The notes beneath the pieces are model-generated. The model was not told the DNA's origin. It did not search any database and saw only the letters and a program-made list of their open reading frames with translations. The translations under genes were made by a program, and so were the position numbers. From the NCBI RefSeq assembly GCF_003201935.1, contig NZ_QJJL01000002.1, positions 124,001-188,000 of the forward strand: a stretch of DNA of 64,000 nt, written 5' to 3'. This DNA is from Loktanella sp. PT4BL. GTDB taxonomy: Bacteria > Pseudomonadota > Alphaproteobacteria > Rhodobacterales > Rhodobacteraceae. This document shows positions 26,212 to 34,778 of the stretch, one piece after another. Position 1 is the first letter of the stretch. Each line of letters opens with the position of its first letter.

Positions 26212-26823
26212 ATGCTGAAATGGATCATTGCGTTGGTGTTTCTGGGGCAGGCGGCAGGGGCTGATCCCGTGGCGCAGGTCGAGGCCGCAGCGCAGGCCGC
26301 GTTTGATCGCATGCCGGTGGTGCAGCAGGTTGATCAGATCGCAGGCCTTTGTGGTGCCGACGAAAGCGTCAATGCGGTGGTGGCCTATTGCACCACAACG
26401 AACCGGATCTTATTGGCGCGCGATGCGGTCAGCGCTCCGCAGACACCCTACATGCTGGCCCATGTCTATGGTCATGCGGTGCAGGTGCAGCATGGTGTTG
26501 CTGACTTTGCGCTGCGCCAGATCCGCCAACGCCGCACGGAAGAGGCGATGCTGCGCGGGTTGGTCACGCGGCAGGTGGAATGTATCGCAGGTTTTCTACT
26601 GGTGCGGGCCGGTGTGCCGCCGTTTGACCTGGAGACTGCGTTCGCGGAAGAGCCGTTCACTGACAGCCATTGGGGGCGTGATCCGCTCCGTGTTGGCCCC
26701 GAGGTGAGTATTGGGATGGCTGCGCGCGCGGAATGGCTGGCAATTGGACAGCAGGGGGATCTGGCGGCTTGCGGGCCGGGCGAGTTCACGGCCGAATTGC
26801 TGCTTGACGCGCTCAACCCCTAG
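26212..26823 (+). CDS. Degenerate zinc-metallopeptidase-like protein
   Basis: A 203-residue protein with a signal peptide (about 1-18, ending GQAAGA). The centre reads AHVYGHAVQVQHG, aligning with the AHELGHHVQ motif of YpfJ-type neutral zinc metallopeptidases, and RQVECIAGF aligns with the downstream LQADCxAG third-ligand motif. Both zinc-binding His residues and an acidic third position remain, but the catalytic Glu is Val (HVYGH instead of HExxH). It is therefore likely a non-catalytic, possibly zinc-binding periplasmic protein. ATG 26212 gives the signal peptide. The stop overlaps the convergent FkbM gene. Confidence 0.6.
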   Translation: MLKWIIALVFLGQAAGADPVAQVEAAAQAAFDRMPVVQQVDQIAGLCGADESVNAVVAYCTTTNRILLARDAVSAPQTPYMLAHVYGHAVQVQHGVADFALRQIRQRRTEEAMLRGLVTRQVECIAGFLLVRAGVPPFDLETAFAEEPFTDSHWGRDPLRVGPEVSIGMAARAEWLAIGQQGDLAACGPGEFTAELLLDALNP

Positions 26824-27641
26824 GCGCGGGTCGCAAAAACATTTCCATCCATATCTGCGGCATCGCTGATCCTGCGGCCATCCGGATGCCACAGCGAAAA
26901 ACCTTGATCCACAAGGATATCGAAGATCTCATCATGGTTGCGCGACACTTCGATCATCAGGCTGCGCACATGCTGCAGCACCTTTGCCGCCCCGACCAAT
27001 ACAGCCAGTTCCGCACCCTCGGCGTCGATCTTGAGCACATCGGGCCAGACGTTGTGGGTTGCGGCATAGGCATCAAGTGTCGTCGTATTCACGCGCCTTT
27101 TGCGGAGTTTCAGATCACCATGCTGTGCCGTGGCATTTCCGGTTTCCTTGGCGAATTGGGGGTCGAGCGAATTCATAAAGCCGCCAAGGTTCTCTTCATA
27201 AAACAGCGCCTTACCGATCTTGTCGCTAACGGCGACATTCACATGAACACATTGGGTGCAGCGTGCAATGTTGCGGCGTAGGAAATGCTGGTTCTGCTCA
27301 CCCGGTTCGAACACATGGACCTGACCGCGGTGGCCGACCTTTTTGGCAAAAAACTGGGCAAAATAGCCGATATGCCCGCCAACCTCGAACACGATATCCC
27401 CGCGCTGGGTAAGTGCCGCCAGCCGCTGCATGGTGTCGCGTTCACGGTAACGGCCGTAAAACCAATAGCCCTTGTGGGCATAGCTGCGCAGGTGGAATGG
27501 CAGACCGGAGAACGGGTTGGTCATGGTTATCGCCCGGTCGCATTTGCGCAGCAGGGGCAACGCGAGCGATCGCAAAAGCCGGTTTGCGGCAATTCCTTCG
27601 CGGAATGGGCGGAAGGTCGGTCGGGTCAGAATGGGTTGCAC
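26820..27641 (-). CDS. FkbM-family methyltransferase
   Basis: A 273-residue SAM-dependent methyltransferase: the SAM site is around GDIVFEVGGHIGYFAQFFAKK, the second motif HVFEPGEQNQHFLRRNI, and VLKIDAEGAELAVLVGA is the FkbM signature. Such enzymes O-methylate sugars or other small groups; the target is unknown. No glycan operon flanks it. A perfect CtrA-type box lies about 50 nt upstream. Convergent 4-nt overlap with the metallopeptidase-like gene. Confidence 0.83.
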   Translation of the reverse strand: MQPILTRPTFRPFREGIAANRLLRSLALPLLRKCDRAITMTNPFSGLPFHLRSYAHKGYWFYGRYRERDTMQRLAALTQRGDIVFEVGGHIGYFAQFFAKKVGHRGQVHVFEPGEQNQHFLRRNIARCTQCVHVNVAVSDKIGKALFYEENLGGFMNSLDPQFAKETGNATAQHGDLKLRKRRVNTTTLDAYAATHNVWPDVLKIDAEGAELAVLVGAAKVLQHVRSLMIEVSRNHDEIFDILVDQGFSLWHPDGRRISDAADMDGNVFATRA

Positions 27642-27689
27642 GGATCTAGCTCATCAAGTTGCGGTCGGGATGAGCTTTGTGCGGAAGAC

Positions 27690-27704
27690 TTAATAGTTGG
27701 TTAA
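27690..27704. promoter_or_regulatory. CtrA-type box ahead of the FkbM gene
   Basis: TTAATAGTTGGTTAA: TTAA (27690-27693), seven bases, TTAA (27701-27704). This equals the alphaproteobacterial CtrA consensus TTAA-N7-TTAA. It lies 49 nt upstream of the FkbM start in an A+T-rich, otherwise unexplained 279-nt gap (27642-27920) shared with the 3' end of guaA. Confidence 0.5.
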
Positions 27705-27920
27705 TTGCAGGTAAGATACTCGCACTGCACGATCTGCATACAGGATTTTACGCGTGAGGAATGCATTTTAAGTAGCTGGTTTTAATATAATAAATCCAAA
27801 AGCCTCATGCTTGTGCCGCGTCGTCCCGTTGCGCAAACACAACGAAACAATCTTCACATTGAACACCTACTGTTTCCACGTGAACTTACGTGCGTTTTCG
27901 CATCAGCGCCCGTGAGGATG

Positions 27921-29480
27921 TTACTCCCACTCGATCGTCCCGGGAGGTTTGCTGGTGATGTCATAGGTCACGCGGTTGATCCCCTGCACCTCATTGATGA
28001 TCCGCGTAGCGGTCTCACCAAGAAATTCGTGGCTGAACGGGTAATAATCCGCTGTCATACCATCCACAGATGTCACCGCACGCAGCGCACAGGCAAAGTC
28101 ATAGGTGCGCCCGTCGCCCATCACGCCTACTGTGCGCACCGGAAGGATGGCGACAAAGGCCTGCCAGATATCATCATAGAGGCCGTGGCGGCGGATCTGG
28201 TCGATATAGACCGCATCGGCCTTGCGCAAAATCTCAAGCTTTTCGCGGGTGATTTCGCCGGGACAGCGGATGGCAAGGCCCGGGCCGGGGAAGGGGTGGC
28301 GTCCAATGAAGGATTTGGGCAGGCCCAGTTCGACACCCAGCGCGCGCACCTCGTCCTTGAACAGTTCGCGCAGCGGTTCGACCAGTTTCAGACCCATCTT
28401 TTCGGGCAGGCCGCCGACATTGTGGTGCGATTTGATCGTGACCGAGGGGCCGCCGGAAAAGCTCACGCTTTCAATGACATCGGGGTAGAGCGTGCCTTGG
28501 GCAAGAAACGCCGCGCCCTCAATGCCGTTGGCGTATTTCTGGAACACGTCGATGAACAGCCGCCCGATAATCTTGCGCTTGGTTTCTGGGTCGCTCACGC
28601 CGTCAAGTTCGCCCAGGAACAATTCGGATTCGTCGGCGTGGATGACGTTAAGATTCATATGGTCGCGGAACATGCCCACGACCTCTTCGGCCTCGTTCAG
28701 GCGCAGAAGGCCGTGATCAACGAAAACACAGGTCAGCTGATCGCCGATGGCTTCGTGCAGCAGGGCGGCGGCAACCGAAGAATCAACACCGCCAGACAGC
28801 GCGCAGATCACATGGGCGTCGCCCACCTGCTCCTTGATGGCTTCGATGGCCTGTTCGCGGTAGGCGCCCATTGTCCAGTCACCGCTGAAGCCCGCGATGC
28901 GCACGAAGTTTTCATAGAGCTTCGCGCCGTTCGGCGTGTGGTGCACTTCGGGGTGGAATTGCACCGCGTAGAAGTTCCGCGCGACATCGGCCGTAATCGC
29001 AAAGGGCGCATTGGGCGAAGTGCCGTAAACCGAAAATCCAGGTGCAATTTCAGAGACATGATCGCCATGGCTCATCCAGACCTGTTCCTTGTCTGTCAGG
29101 AACCAGCCTTCAAGCAATGCCAGCTTGCCTTCCGGTTTGACATAGGCGCGGCCGAACTCGGCGGTGCCATGCCCGCTGGTCACTTTGCCACCCAGTTGCG
29201 TCATCATCGTTTGCTGGCCGTAGCAGATGCCCAGCACAGGGACACCCATCGTGAACACCGATTGCGGGGCGCGGGGCGATCCTTCGCGCGTGACGCTATC
29301 TGGACCGCCTGAAAGGATCACTGCTTTGGGCGCGAACGCGGCCAAAAACGCGTCGGTGACGTTCTGATAGGGGTGAATTTCGCAATAGACGTTCAATTCA
29401 CGCAGGCGACGCGCAATCAGCTGCGTGACCTGGCTGCCGAAATCAATGATGAGAAGGCGTTCGTGGGTGCTGTTTTCCAT
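27921..29480 (-). CDS. guaA: GMP synthase (glutamine-hydrolysing)
   Basis: A 519-residue bifunctional enzyme converting XMP to GMP. The class I glutamine amidotransferase domain (about 8-200) has the nucleophile Cys86 in GICYGQQ and FHPEVHHT. The ATP pyrophosphatase domain has the SGGVDSS loop, and the dimerisation domain ends KPPGTIEWE. Full length; the large antisense frame over it is a shadow. Confidence 0.96.
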   Translation of the reverse strand: MENSTHERLLIIDFGSQVTQLIARRLRELNVYCEIHPYQNVTDAFLAAFAPKAVILSGGPDSVTREGSPRAPQSVFTMGVPVLGICYGQQTMMTQLGGKVTSGHGTAEFGRAYVKPEGKLALLEGWFLTDKEQVWMSHGDHVSEIAPGFSVYGTSPNAPFAITADVARNFYAVQFHPEVHHTPNGAKLYENFVRIAGFSGDWTMGAYREQAIEAIKEQVGDAHVICALSGGVDSSVAAALLHEAIGDQLTCVFVDHGLLRLNEAEEVVGMFRDHMNLNVIHADESELFLGELDGVSDPETKRKIIGRLFIDVFQKYANGIEGAAFLAQGTLYPDVIESVSFSGGPSVTIKSHHNVGGLPEKMGLKLVEPLRELFKDEVRALGVELGLPKSFIGRHPFPGPGLAIRCPGEITREKLEILRKADAVYIDQIRRHGLYDDIWQAFVAILPVRTVGVMGDGRTYDFACALRAVTSVDGMTADYYPFSHEFLGETATRIINEVQGINRVTYDITSKPPGTIEWE

Positions 29481-29594
29481 GGCGCTTCGGTAATGGCAGG
29501 GCCGGATTTGTGCAAGGGGTGCTGATGATTTTCGCGCGCCGCAAAGGCCCGAAAATATGCTATGCTCTCCCCATTATTTTGAGGAGTTTGAAAG

Positions 29595-30395
29595 ATGCAG
29601 ATATTTGAGCACACATTGGCGCGTGTTGCCGTCTGGAACCTTGCGGGCTTTGGCGGCATAGATCAGGCGCGCATGAAACGGCAGGCCGAGGGGCTGGCTT
29701 TGCTGGATGCCGAGCTTGTGACCCTCGTTGAGGTCAATCCCGTCAGCTACATCAATGACCTCGCCGCCGAGATTGGCACCTATGGTTTGCACTACGATAC
29801 CACGATCCTCCCGCAACCGGGGGGGCTGCATATCGGCTTCCTGCACAAAAAGGGCGTCGCGGTCAAAAATCCCCGACTGGTGCCCGGATCCGAGGGGGCC
29901 TACGCCAATGGCCGCCGCGCAATTGCGGTTGATGTCAAGATGGGCAAGTTTTCGGCGCATCTGCTTGGCGTGCATCTGAAATCGGGCCGCGACAGGCCGG
30001 AACAACAGCTGCGCGACACGCAATGTGTGGCGATTGGCGACTACCTGACGACTCTGCGCAATACCCCGGGTTATAAACGTAAAACGTTGTTGCTAATGGG
30101 TGATTTCAACATGATCCCCGGTCAGGACGTCAGCAATTTCCACCATTTGGGCGGTGACGACCTGATGGATTTCGTCTCAAGCTGGGATTTGCAGGACCGG
30201 TTCAGCCATATTCTGGATAAGGGCCGCGCGAACCTGCTGGATGGATTTGCCGTGTCGCGGACCTTTGCAGCAGATTATGTGCGCGGGTCGTTGCGTTTGT
30301 TTCCAATGCATTGGACGATGGATATGGGGCGTGAGCGGTTCAAGGACGAAGTGTCGGACCACCTGCCGTTTGTGGCCAGTTTTCGGGTCTACTGA
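29595..30395 (+). CDS. Endonuclease/exonuclease/phosphatase-family protein
   Basis: A 266-residue EEP-fold protein: VAVWNLAGFGG opening, TLVEVNPVSY with the metal-binding Glu, HLLGVHLKSGRDRPEQ, LLMGDFNMIPG with the Asp/Asn pair, and SDHLPFVASF with the terminal Asp-His. Metal-dependent phosphodiesterase or phosphatase; substrate not deducible. No signal peptide. Same strand as the MttB-like gene, 105 nt upstream of it. Confidence 0.78.
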   Translation: MQIFEHTLARVAVWNLAGFGGIDQARMKRQAEGLALLDAELVTLVEVNPVSYINDLAAEIGTYGLHYDTTILPQPGGLHIGFLHKKGVAVKNPRLVPGSEGAYANGRRAIAVDVKMGKFSAHLLGVHLKSGRDRPEQQLRDTQCVAIGDYLTTLRNTPGYKRKTLLLMGDFNMIPGQDVSNFHHLGGDDLMDFVSSWDLQDRFSHILDKGRANLLDGFAVSRTFAADYVRGSLRLFPMHWTMDMGRERFKDEVSDHLPFVASFRVY

Positions 30396-30442
30396 TGACG
30401 CATGTCGTTTTCGCGCCTCAGGGGCCGCAAATTTGGTAAGTG

Positions 30443-30497
30443 CATTCCCCGCTGCGTTGTATGAAGCACCAACATCACAGCGACACCACGGGGAATG
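30443..30497 (+). promoter_or_regulatory. Leader hairpin covering the start of the MttB-like gene
   Basis: CATTCCCCG (30443-30451) pairs perfectly with CGGGGAATG (30489-30497). Inside, CTG (30452-30454) can pair with CAG (30478-30480) and GTTG (30456-30459) with CAAC (30470-30473), leaving a 10-nt loop. The outer stem hides the GGGGA ribosome site and the first ATG (30495); the second ATG (30501) lies just outside. Suggests translational control. Confidence 0.45.
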
Positions 30498-30500
30498 ATC

Positions 30501-32051
30501 ATGTCGGACGCACCAGCAACAGCAGGCAGACGCGCACGGGGCGGAGGCGGGGCTGCCCGTCGCGCCGAGCGGACGGCTGTGAGCATTGAAACGGCGAAAT
30601 ATATCGAACGCAACATCCCCAATTATGAGGTTCTGACCGAAGAGGCGCTGGACGTCATCGAAGCCAACGCCGAAACCGTTCTGGCGGAAATCGGGATAAA
30701 TTTCGTGGACAACCCTGAAGGTCTGGCGCGCTGGAAAGCGGCTGGTGCCCAAGTCGACGGCGAACGCGTCCGCATTCCGCGTGGTCTGGCGCGCAAGCTT
30801 TGCGCGACGGCTCCGTCGGAATACACCCAGCACGCCCGCAACCCCGCACGTAATGTTGTGGTTGGCGGCAAGAACCTTGTGCTTGCACCGGTTTATGGTC
30901 CGCCATTCGTGCGCGATGTCGATGGCGGACGGCGTTATGCGACGATGGCGGACTTCGAGAAATTCGTGAAGCTGGCCTATATGTCGAAATGGCTGCATCA
31001 TTCCGGTGGGACCGTCTGTGAACCGACCGATGTGCCGGTGAACAAACGCCACCTCGATATGCTGCTGGCCCACATGATTTATAGCGACAAACCTTTCATG
31101 GGGTCGGTGACCGAACCCAGCCGCGCGCAAGACAGTATCGAGATGTGCGAAATTCTTTTTGGCAAAGAGTTTGTCCAAGAGAACACGGTCATGACGTCGC
31201 TGATCAACATCAACTCGCCCCTGACCTTCGACAGCATCATGATGGGCGCGCTCGAGGTCTTTGCCGCCAACAACCAGGCCTCGATCATCAGCCCGTTTAT
31301 CGTTGGTGGCGCGATGGCACCTGTGTCGGTCGCAGGCACACTGACACAAGTCTTGGCCGAGGTCATGGCAGGGGTGGCCTATAGCCAGATCATCCGCCCC
31401 GGATCGCCGGTGATCATGGGGACATTTGTGACCTCGATCGATATGAACTCGGGCGCGCCGACATTCGGCACCCCTGAGGCCAGCCACATCACCTATGGGG
31501 CAGGACAGTTGGCGCGGCGTCTGGGCCTGCCTTACCGCTCTGCAGGTGCCTTCTGCGGATCGAAGCTGCCAGATGCGCAGGCGGCCTATGAGAGCGCCAA
31601 CAGCCTGAACATGGGCCTGCTGTCAGGCGTGAATTTCATGCTGCACAGCTGCGGCTGGCTTGAAGGCGGGCTTGTGGCGTCTTTCGAGAAATTCGTCATG
31701 GATGCCGATCAACTGGGCGTGTTGCACCATTTTGCGCGTGGCGTGGACATGTCCGAAAACGGGCAGGCCATGGGCGCGATTGCGGAAGTGGGGCCGGGCG
31801 GGCACTACCTTGGCTGCGAACACACGCAGGCCAATTTCAAATCAGCGTTCTGGCGGTCGGACCTGTTTGATTACAAACCGTTCGAGACCTGGGACGAAGA
31901 GGGCGCGCGCGATACACAAATTCTTGCCAAGGCGCGGGTCGCGAAGCTGCTGGATACCTATCAGCAGCCCCCCCTCGATCCCGAGATCGAAGCACGTCTG
32001 CGGGCCTATGTTGCCGAAAAGAAGGCCAGCATGCCGGATGCATTTACGTAA
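30501..32051 (+). CDS. Trimethylamine-methyltransferase-like (MttB superfamily, non-pyrrolysine)
   Basis: A 516-residue MttB-superfamily protein. After a Gly/Arg-rich N-terminus (about 1-30) comes the family TIM-barrel core, with IEANAETVLAEIGINF, LARKLCATAPSEYTQHARNP and YGPPFVRDVDGGRRYATMADFEKF. True MttB carries an in-frame amber codon for pyrrolysine; here the frame is open throughout, so it belongs with MtgB-like members that demethylate other quaternary amines such as glycine betaine or proline betaine. Marine roseobacters often carry several. No corrinoid protein or reactivase gene is adjacent. ATG 30501 is favoured for SD spacing; 30495 is the alternative. Confidence 0.82.
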   Translation: MSDAPATAGRRARGGGGAARRAERTAVSIETAKYIERNIPNYEVLTEEALDVIEANAETVLAEIGINFVDNPEGLARWKAAGAQVDGERVRIPRGLARKLCATAPSEYTQHARNPARNVVVGGKNLVLAPVYGPPFVRDVDGGRRYATMADFEKFVKLAYMSKWLHHSGGTVCEPTDVPVNKRHLDMLLAHMIYSDKPFMGSVTEPSRAQDSIEMCEILFGKEFVQENTVMTSLININSPLTFDSIMMGALEVFAANNQASIISPFIVGGAMAPVSVAGTLTQVLAEVMAGVAYSQIIRPGSPVIMGTFVTSIDMNSGAPTFGTPEASHITYGAGQLARRLGLPYRSAGAFCGSKLPDAQAAYESANSLNMGLLSGVNFMLHSCGWLEGGLVASFEKFVMDADQLGVLHHFARGVDMSENGQAMGAIAEVGPGGHYLGCEHTQANFKSAFWRSDLFDYKPFETWDEEGARDTQILAKARVAKLLDTYQQPPLDPEIEARLRAYVAEKKASMPDAFT

Positions 32052-32343
32052 CTGAATGAAGGGCGGTGGCGCGCAACAGATGCGCTTCGCCCAGTATCGC
32101 GATGAGCACCTCGACATGGCGCGCGGGCCGATAGCTTGCGGCGTTGTCCTTGCGCTGCATGTCCATGACAGCCTCCACATCCAGCAACTGCATCAGCGCA
32201 GGGCTCGAGCGGGGCAAGCTGTCGCGCCCCAGAATACGGCGCAGATGCACCTCGCGGCGGTAATCATCGACGCCGAAGCGGGCGGCGCGCGCCAAGAGCG
32301 CGGGGCGTTTGAGCGTGGCAATTCGAGTGTGAAGATCAAGCAT
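32044..32343 (-). CDS. Small DUF6477-like protein
   Basis: A 99-residue, Arg/Leu-rich soluble protein (LHTRIATLKRPALLARAARFG, then DDYRREVHLRRIL), which I associate with the Rhodobacteraceae DUF6477 family. Function unknown. Convergent with the MttB-like gene, overlapping by 8 nt; divergent from the DUF6456 gene across a 245-nt gap. Confidence 0.65.
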   Translation of the reverse strand: MLDLHTRIATLKRPALLARAARFGVDDYRREVHLRRILGRDSLPRSSPALMQLLDVEAVMDMQRKDNAASYRPARHVEVLIAILGEAHLLRATALHSVT

Positions 32344-32485
32344 CTGTCAACTTCCTGTTACAGCGTAAAAGTCTGCCCAACATTACACAACCTATACGGG
32401 TGTTGCGGAAACACTATGAGCTAAGAACGCTGCGGTTAGGTTTGTTTATCTTTTGGAAAGAATAGTTGACGGGCAATTGGCGGCG

Positions 32486-32500
32486 TTAACAAATACGTAA
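32486..32500. promoter_or_regulatory. Near-consensus CtrA-type box
   Basis: TTAACAAATACGTAA: TTAA, seven bases, GTAA, one mismatch from TTAA-N7-TTAA. It sits between the divergent DUF6477-like and DUF6456-like genes. Single match in a short gap, so only suggestive. Confidence 0.25.
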
Positions 32501-32588
32501 CCATGCACGCTCAGGTGGTATGCCATCATGCCCATTGCATGTGGCTCTGTCTGTTGCGTCGGTAGTTTCGGCAAAAGGATGCATGATC

Positions 32589-33710
32589 ATGACAGCACCA
32601 CAAGGGCGCAGAACCACGTCTGATCTTCCACGTTGGGTTCCTGATGCAGCCCGTCACTATCTTGTTCACACGGAAACTGGGCTGTCTATCCGCGCGCTTG
32701 CGCGGGCCAGTGACTGTCACCCGTCAACGGTTCTGCGACAGGTACGTCGCCTGGAAGGCCGCCGCGATGACCCGCTGATCGATGCAGCGTTGCGGTCGCT
32801 CTCTGCGCAGGTTTCTGCGCGTGACATCTTGAAAGAGGGAAAGTTGAAAACGATGAAAATGGAGTGTTTGAAGAGTGACCCGCATCAGCCGGTCGGCCTG
32901 ACACAGGCGCGGATTGATCAAGAAGCCAAGCGCATCTTGCGGCGTCTGTGTGAACAGGGGGCCGTGCTTGCGGTGGCCCGCGAGATGGAGACATCCGTCG
33001 TCGTCCGCATAACGCCCGAATGCGAACAGGTGCGCACGGCTGTCGTTGAACGCGAGATCGCGCAGGCTAGAGCCCTGAAAGACTGGATTACCTGTCCTGA
33101 TCCCGAGGGGCGGATTGCCCGATATTTTATTACCAATACCGGGCGCGCGGCCTTGCGGCGCCTGACAGCGGACGATGAAAACCGGGCCAGCGGATTCGCC
33201 GAACGCAGCGCCGATCCCGATGGTGATGCGGGGTGGGATATTGCCAGTATCGAAGGCACGCACCGTCCGCCATCGCGGGCCTATGCAACCGAAAGTCCGC
33301 TTGTGGGTCTGGCGCGCCGCAAAGATCGCGACGGCAAACCGTTTCTGCCGCGCGAGCTGGTCGCGGTGGGTGAACGGCTGCGCGAAGACTACGAGTTGGT
33401 GGAAGTGGGTCTTGGCGGCGGTGCAAGCTGGGAAAGCTTCGTGAACGGGGAAGCACTGGCCGAGGCCACCGAAGGCCCCAAGGGTGCGCTGGCCGCCCAT
33501 GGCCGGATCAAGGATGCGCTGACCGAACTGGGTCCGGGGCTCGGGGATGTGGTTTTGCGGTGTTGTTGTTTTCTGGAAGGTCTGGAGCAGACCGAGAGAA
33601 AAATGGGGTGGTCAGCGCGTTCCGGCAAGATCGTCCTGCGGATCGCCTTGCAGCGCCTGAAGCGTCATTATGAGCAAACCCAAGGGCGCTATGGACCGAT
33701 GATCGGATAA
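32589..33710 (+). CDS. HTH protein with DUF6456-like C-terminal domain
   Basis: A 373-residue protein. Residues about 15-60 hold a helix-turn-helix (GLSIRALARASDCHPSTVLRQ). The C-terminal 140 residues (VGLGGGASWESFVNGEA, then a helical stretch ending QTQGRYGPMIG) match what I know as DUF6456 in alphaproteobacteria. Probably a DNA-binding regulator; targets unknown. ATG 32589 has AAAGGA at good spacing; 32583 is equally in frame. Confidence 0.72.
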   Translation: MTAPQGRRTTSDLPRWVPDAARHYLVHTETGLSIRALARASDCHPSTVLRQVRRLEGRRDDPLIDAALRSLSAQVSARDILKEGKLKTMKMECLKSDPHQPVGLTQARIDQEAKRILRRLCEQGAVLAVAREMETSVVVRITPECEQVRTAVVEREIAQARALKDWITCPDPEGRIARYFITNTGRAALRRLTADDENRASGFAERSADPDGDAGWDIASIEGTHRPPSRAYATESPLVGLARRKDRDGKPFLPRELVAVGERLREDYELVEVGLGGGASWESFVNGEALAEATEGPKGALAAHGRIKDALTELGPGLGDVVLRCCCFLEGLEQTERKMGWSARSGKIVLRIALQRLKRHYEQTQGRYGPMIG

Positions 33711-33818
33711 CCGCATCGGGCCATGCACGCCGCACAGGCCCGACATGCAGATGCGCGTGATGGTTGGACAAATGCCAAGGGCGAGGCTAGGTATTGGGTA
33801 ACATCACTGGAGCCCAAT

Positions 33819-34778
33819 ATGCCCACACGCGATTTGAAGATTCCTGCGCAGCGCCACCCTGAGAAACAGCGCCGCCCGGATTCGCCGCAACCCAAAAAGC
33901 CCGACTGGATCAGGGTCAAGGCACCCACATCGGAAGGCTATAAAAAGACCCGCGACATCATGCGCGACAATAAGCTGGTAACGGTCTGCGAAGAGGCGGG
34001 CTGTCCCAATGTCGGCGAATGCTGGTCCCAAGGCCACGCCACGATGATGATCATGGGCGAGGTCTGCACGCGGGCGTGCACATTCTGCAACATTGCCACC
34101 GGTAAACCGCCCGAGGCGCTGGACGTGTTTGAACCAGGCCGCGTGGCCGATGCGGTCAAGAAGCTCGGGTTGAATCACGTCGTGATCACCTCTGTAGACC
34201 GCGACGATGTCGAGGATGGCGGTGCCGAACATTTTGCCCAGACAATCCGTGCGGTACGCCGCCAGTCGCCCGGTACAACGATCGAAATCCTGACGCCTGA
34301 CTTTATCCGCTGCGATCCCAAGGTCTTGGAGGTTGTTGTTGAAGCGCGCCCCGATGTGTTCAACCACAACCTTGAAACGGTCCCCGGCCTCTATCCGGAA
34401 GTGCGGCCCGGTGCCCGCTACTTTCATTCCCTGCGCCTTTTGCAGCGTGTGAAGGAGCTTGATCCGACGATGTTCACCAAATCAGGCATTATGGTCGGAC
34501 TTGGCGAAGACAAGCAGGCCGTGATGCAGGTCATGGAAGACATGCGCGCCGGCGACATCGATTTTCTGACGATCGGTCAGTACCTCCAGCCAACGCCGAA
34601 GCACCATAGGGTCGACCGGTTCGTGACGCCGGAAGAATTCAAGACCTATGAAAAAGCCGCCTATAACAAAGGCTTCCTGATGGTTTCTGCGACACCGCTG
34701 ACACGGTCATCCTATCATGCGGGCGATGATTTCGCGCGTCTGCGCGAAGCGCGTCAGAAAAAGCTCGGGCTGGCCTGA
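33819..34778 (+). CDS. lipA: Lipoyl synthase
   Basis: A 319-residue radical-SAM enzyme inserting two sulfurs into octanoyl domains. The auxiliary cluster motif is [12 protein letters not shown]; the radical-SAM motif [10 protein letters not shown] gives the CxxxCxxC triad; the C-terminal [10 protein letters not shown] carries the family Ser. ATG 33819 is chosen over 33723, which adds 32 non-conserved residues. The stop abuts the stop of the convergent cytochrome gene (TGATCA). Confidence 0.95.
   Translation: MPTRDLKIPAQRHPEKQRRPDSPQPKKPDWIRVKAPTSEGYKKTRDIMRDNKLVTVCEEAGCPNVGECWSQGHATMMIMGEVCTRACTFCNIATGKPPEALDVFEPGRVADAVKKLGLNHVVITSVDRDDVEDGGAEHFAQTIRAVRRQSPGTTIEILTPDFIRCDPKVLEVVVEARPDVFNHNLETVPGLYPEVRPGARYFHSLRLLQRVKELDPTMFTKSGIMVGLGEDKQAVMQVMEDMRAGDIDFLTIGQYLQPTPKHHRVDRFVTPEEFKTYEKAAYNKGFLMVSATPLTRSSYHAGDDFARLREARQKKLGLA

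Noticed and set aside
27807-29312. 501-codon open frame on the plus strand across guaA
   Set aside because: It is antisense to a full-length, motif-perfect guaA; a product of this composition has no recognisable domain, and high G+C opens such frames.
30396-30500. Cobalamin riboswitch ahead of the MttB-like gene
   Set aside because: The 105-nt gap is too short and lacks the B12-box; only a simple hairpin is present.
30177-31487. 436-codon open frame opposite the MttB-like gene
   Set aside because: Antisense shadow, overlapping two plus-strand genes.
30501-32051. Possible pyrrolysine-encoding MttB
   Set aside because: No in-frame TAG occurs inside the frame; the stop is TAA at the end.
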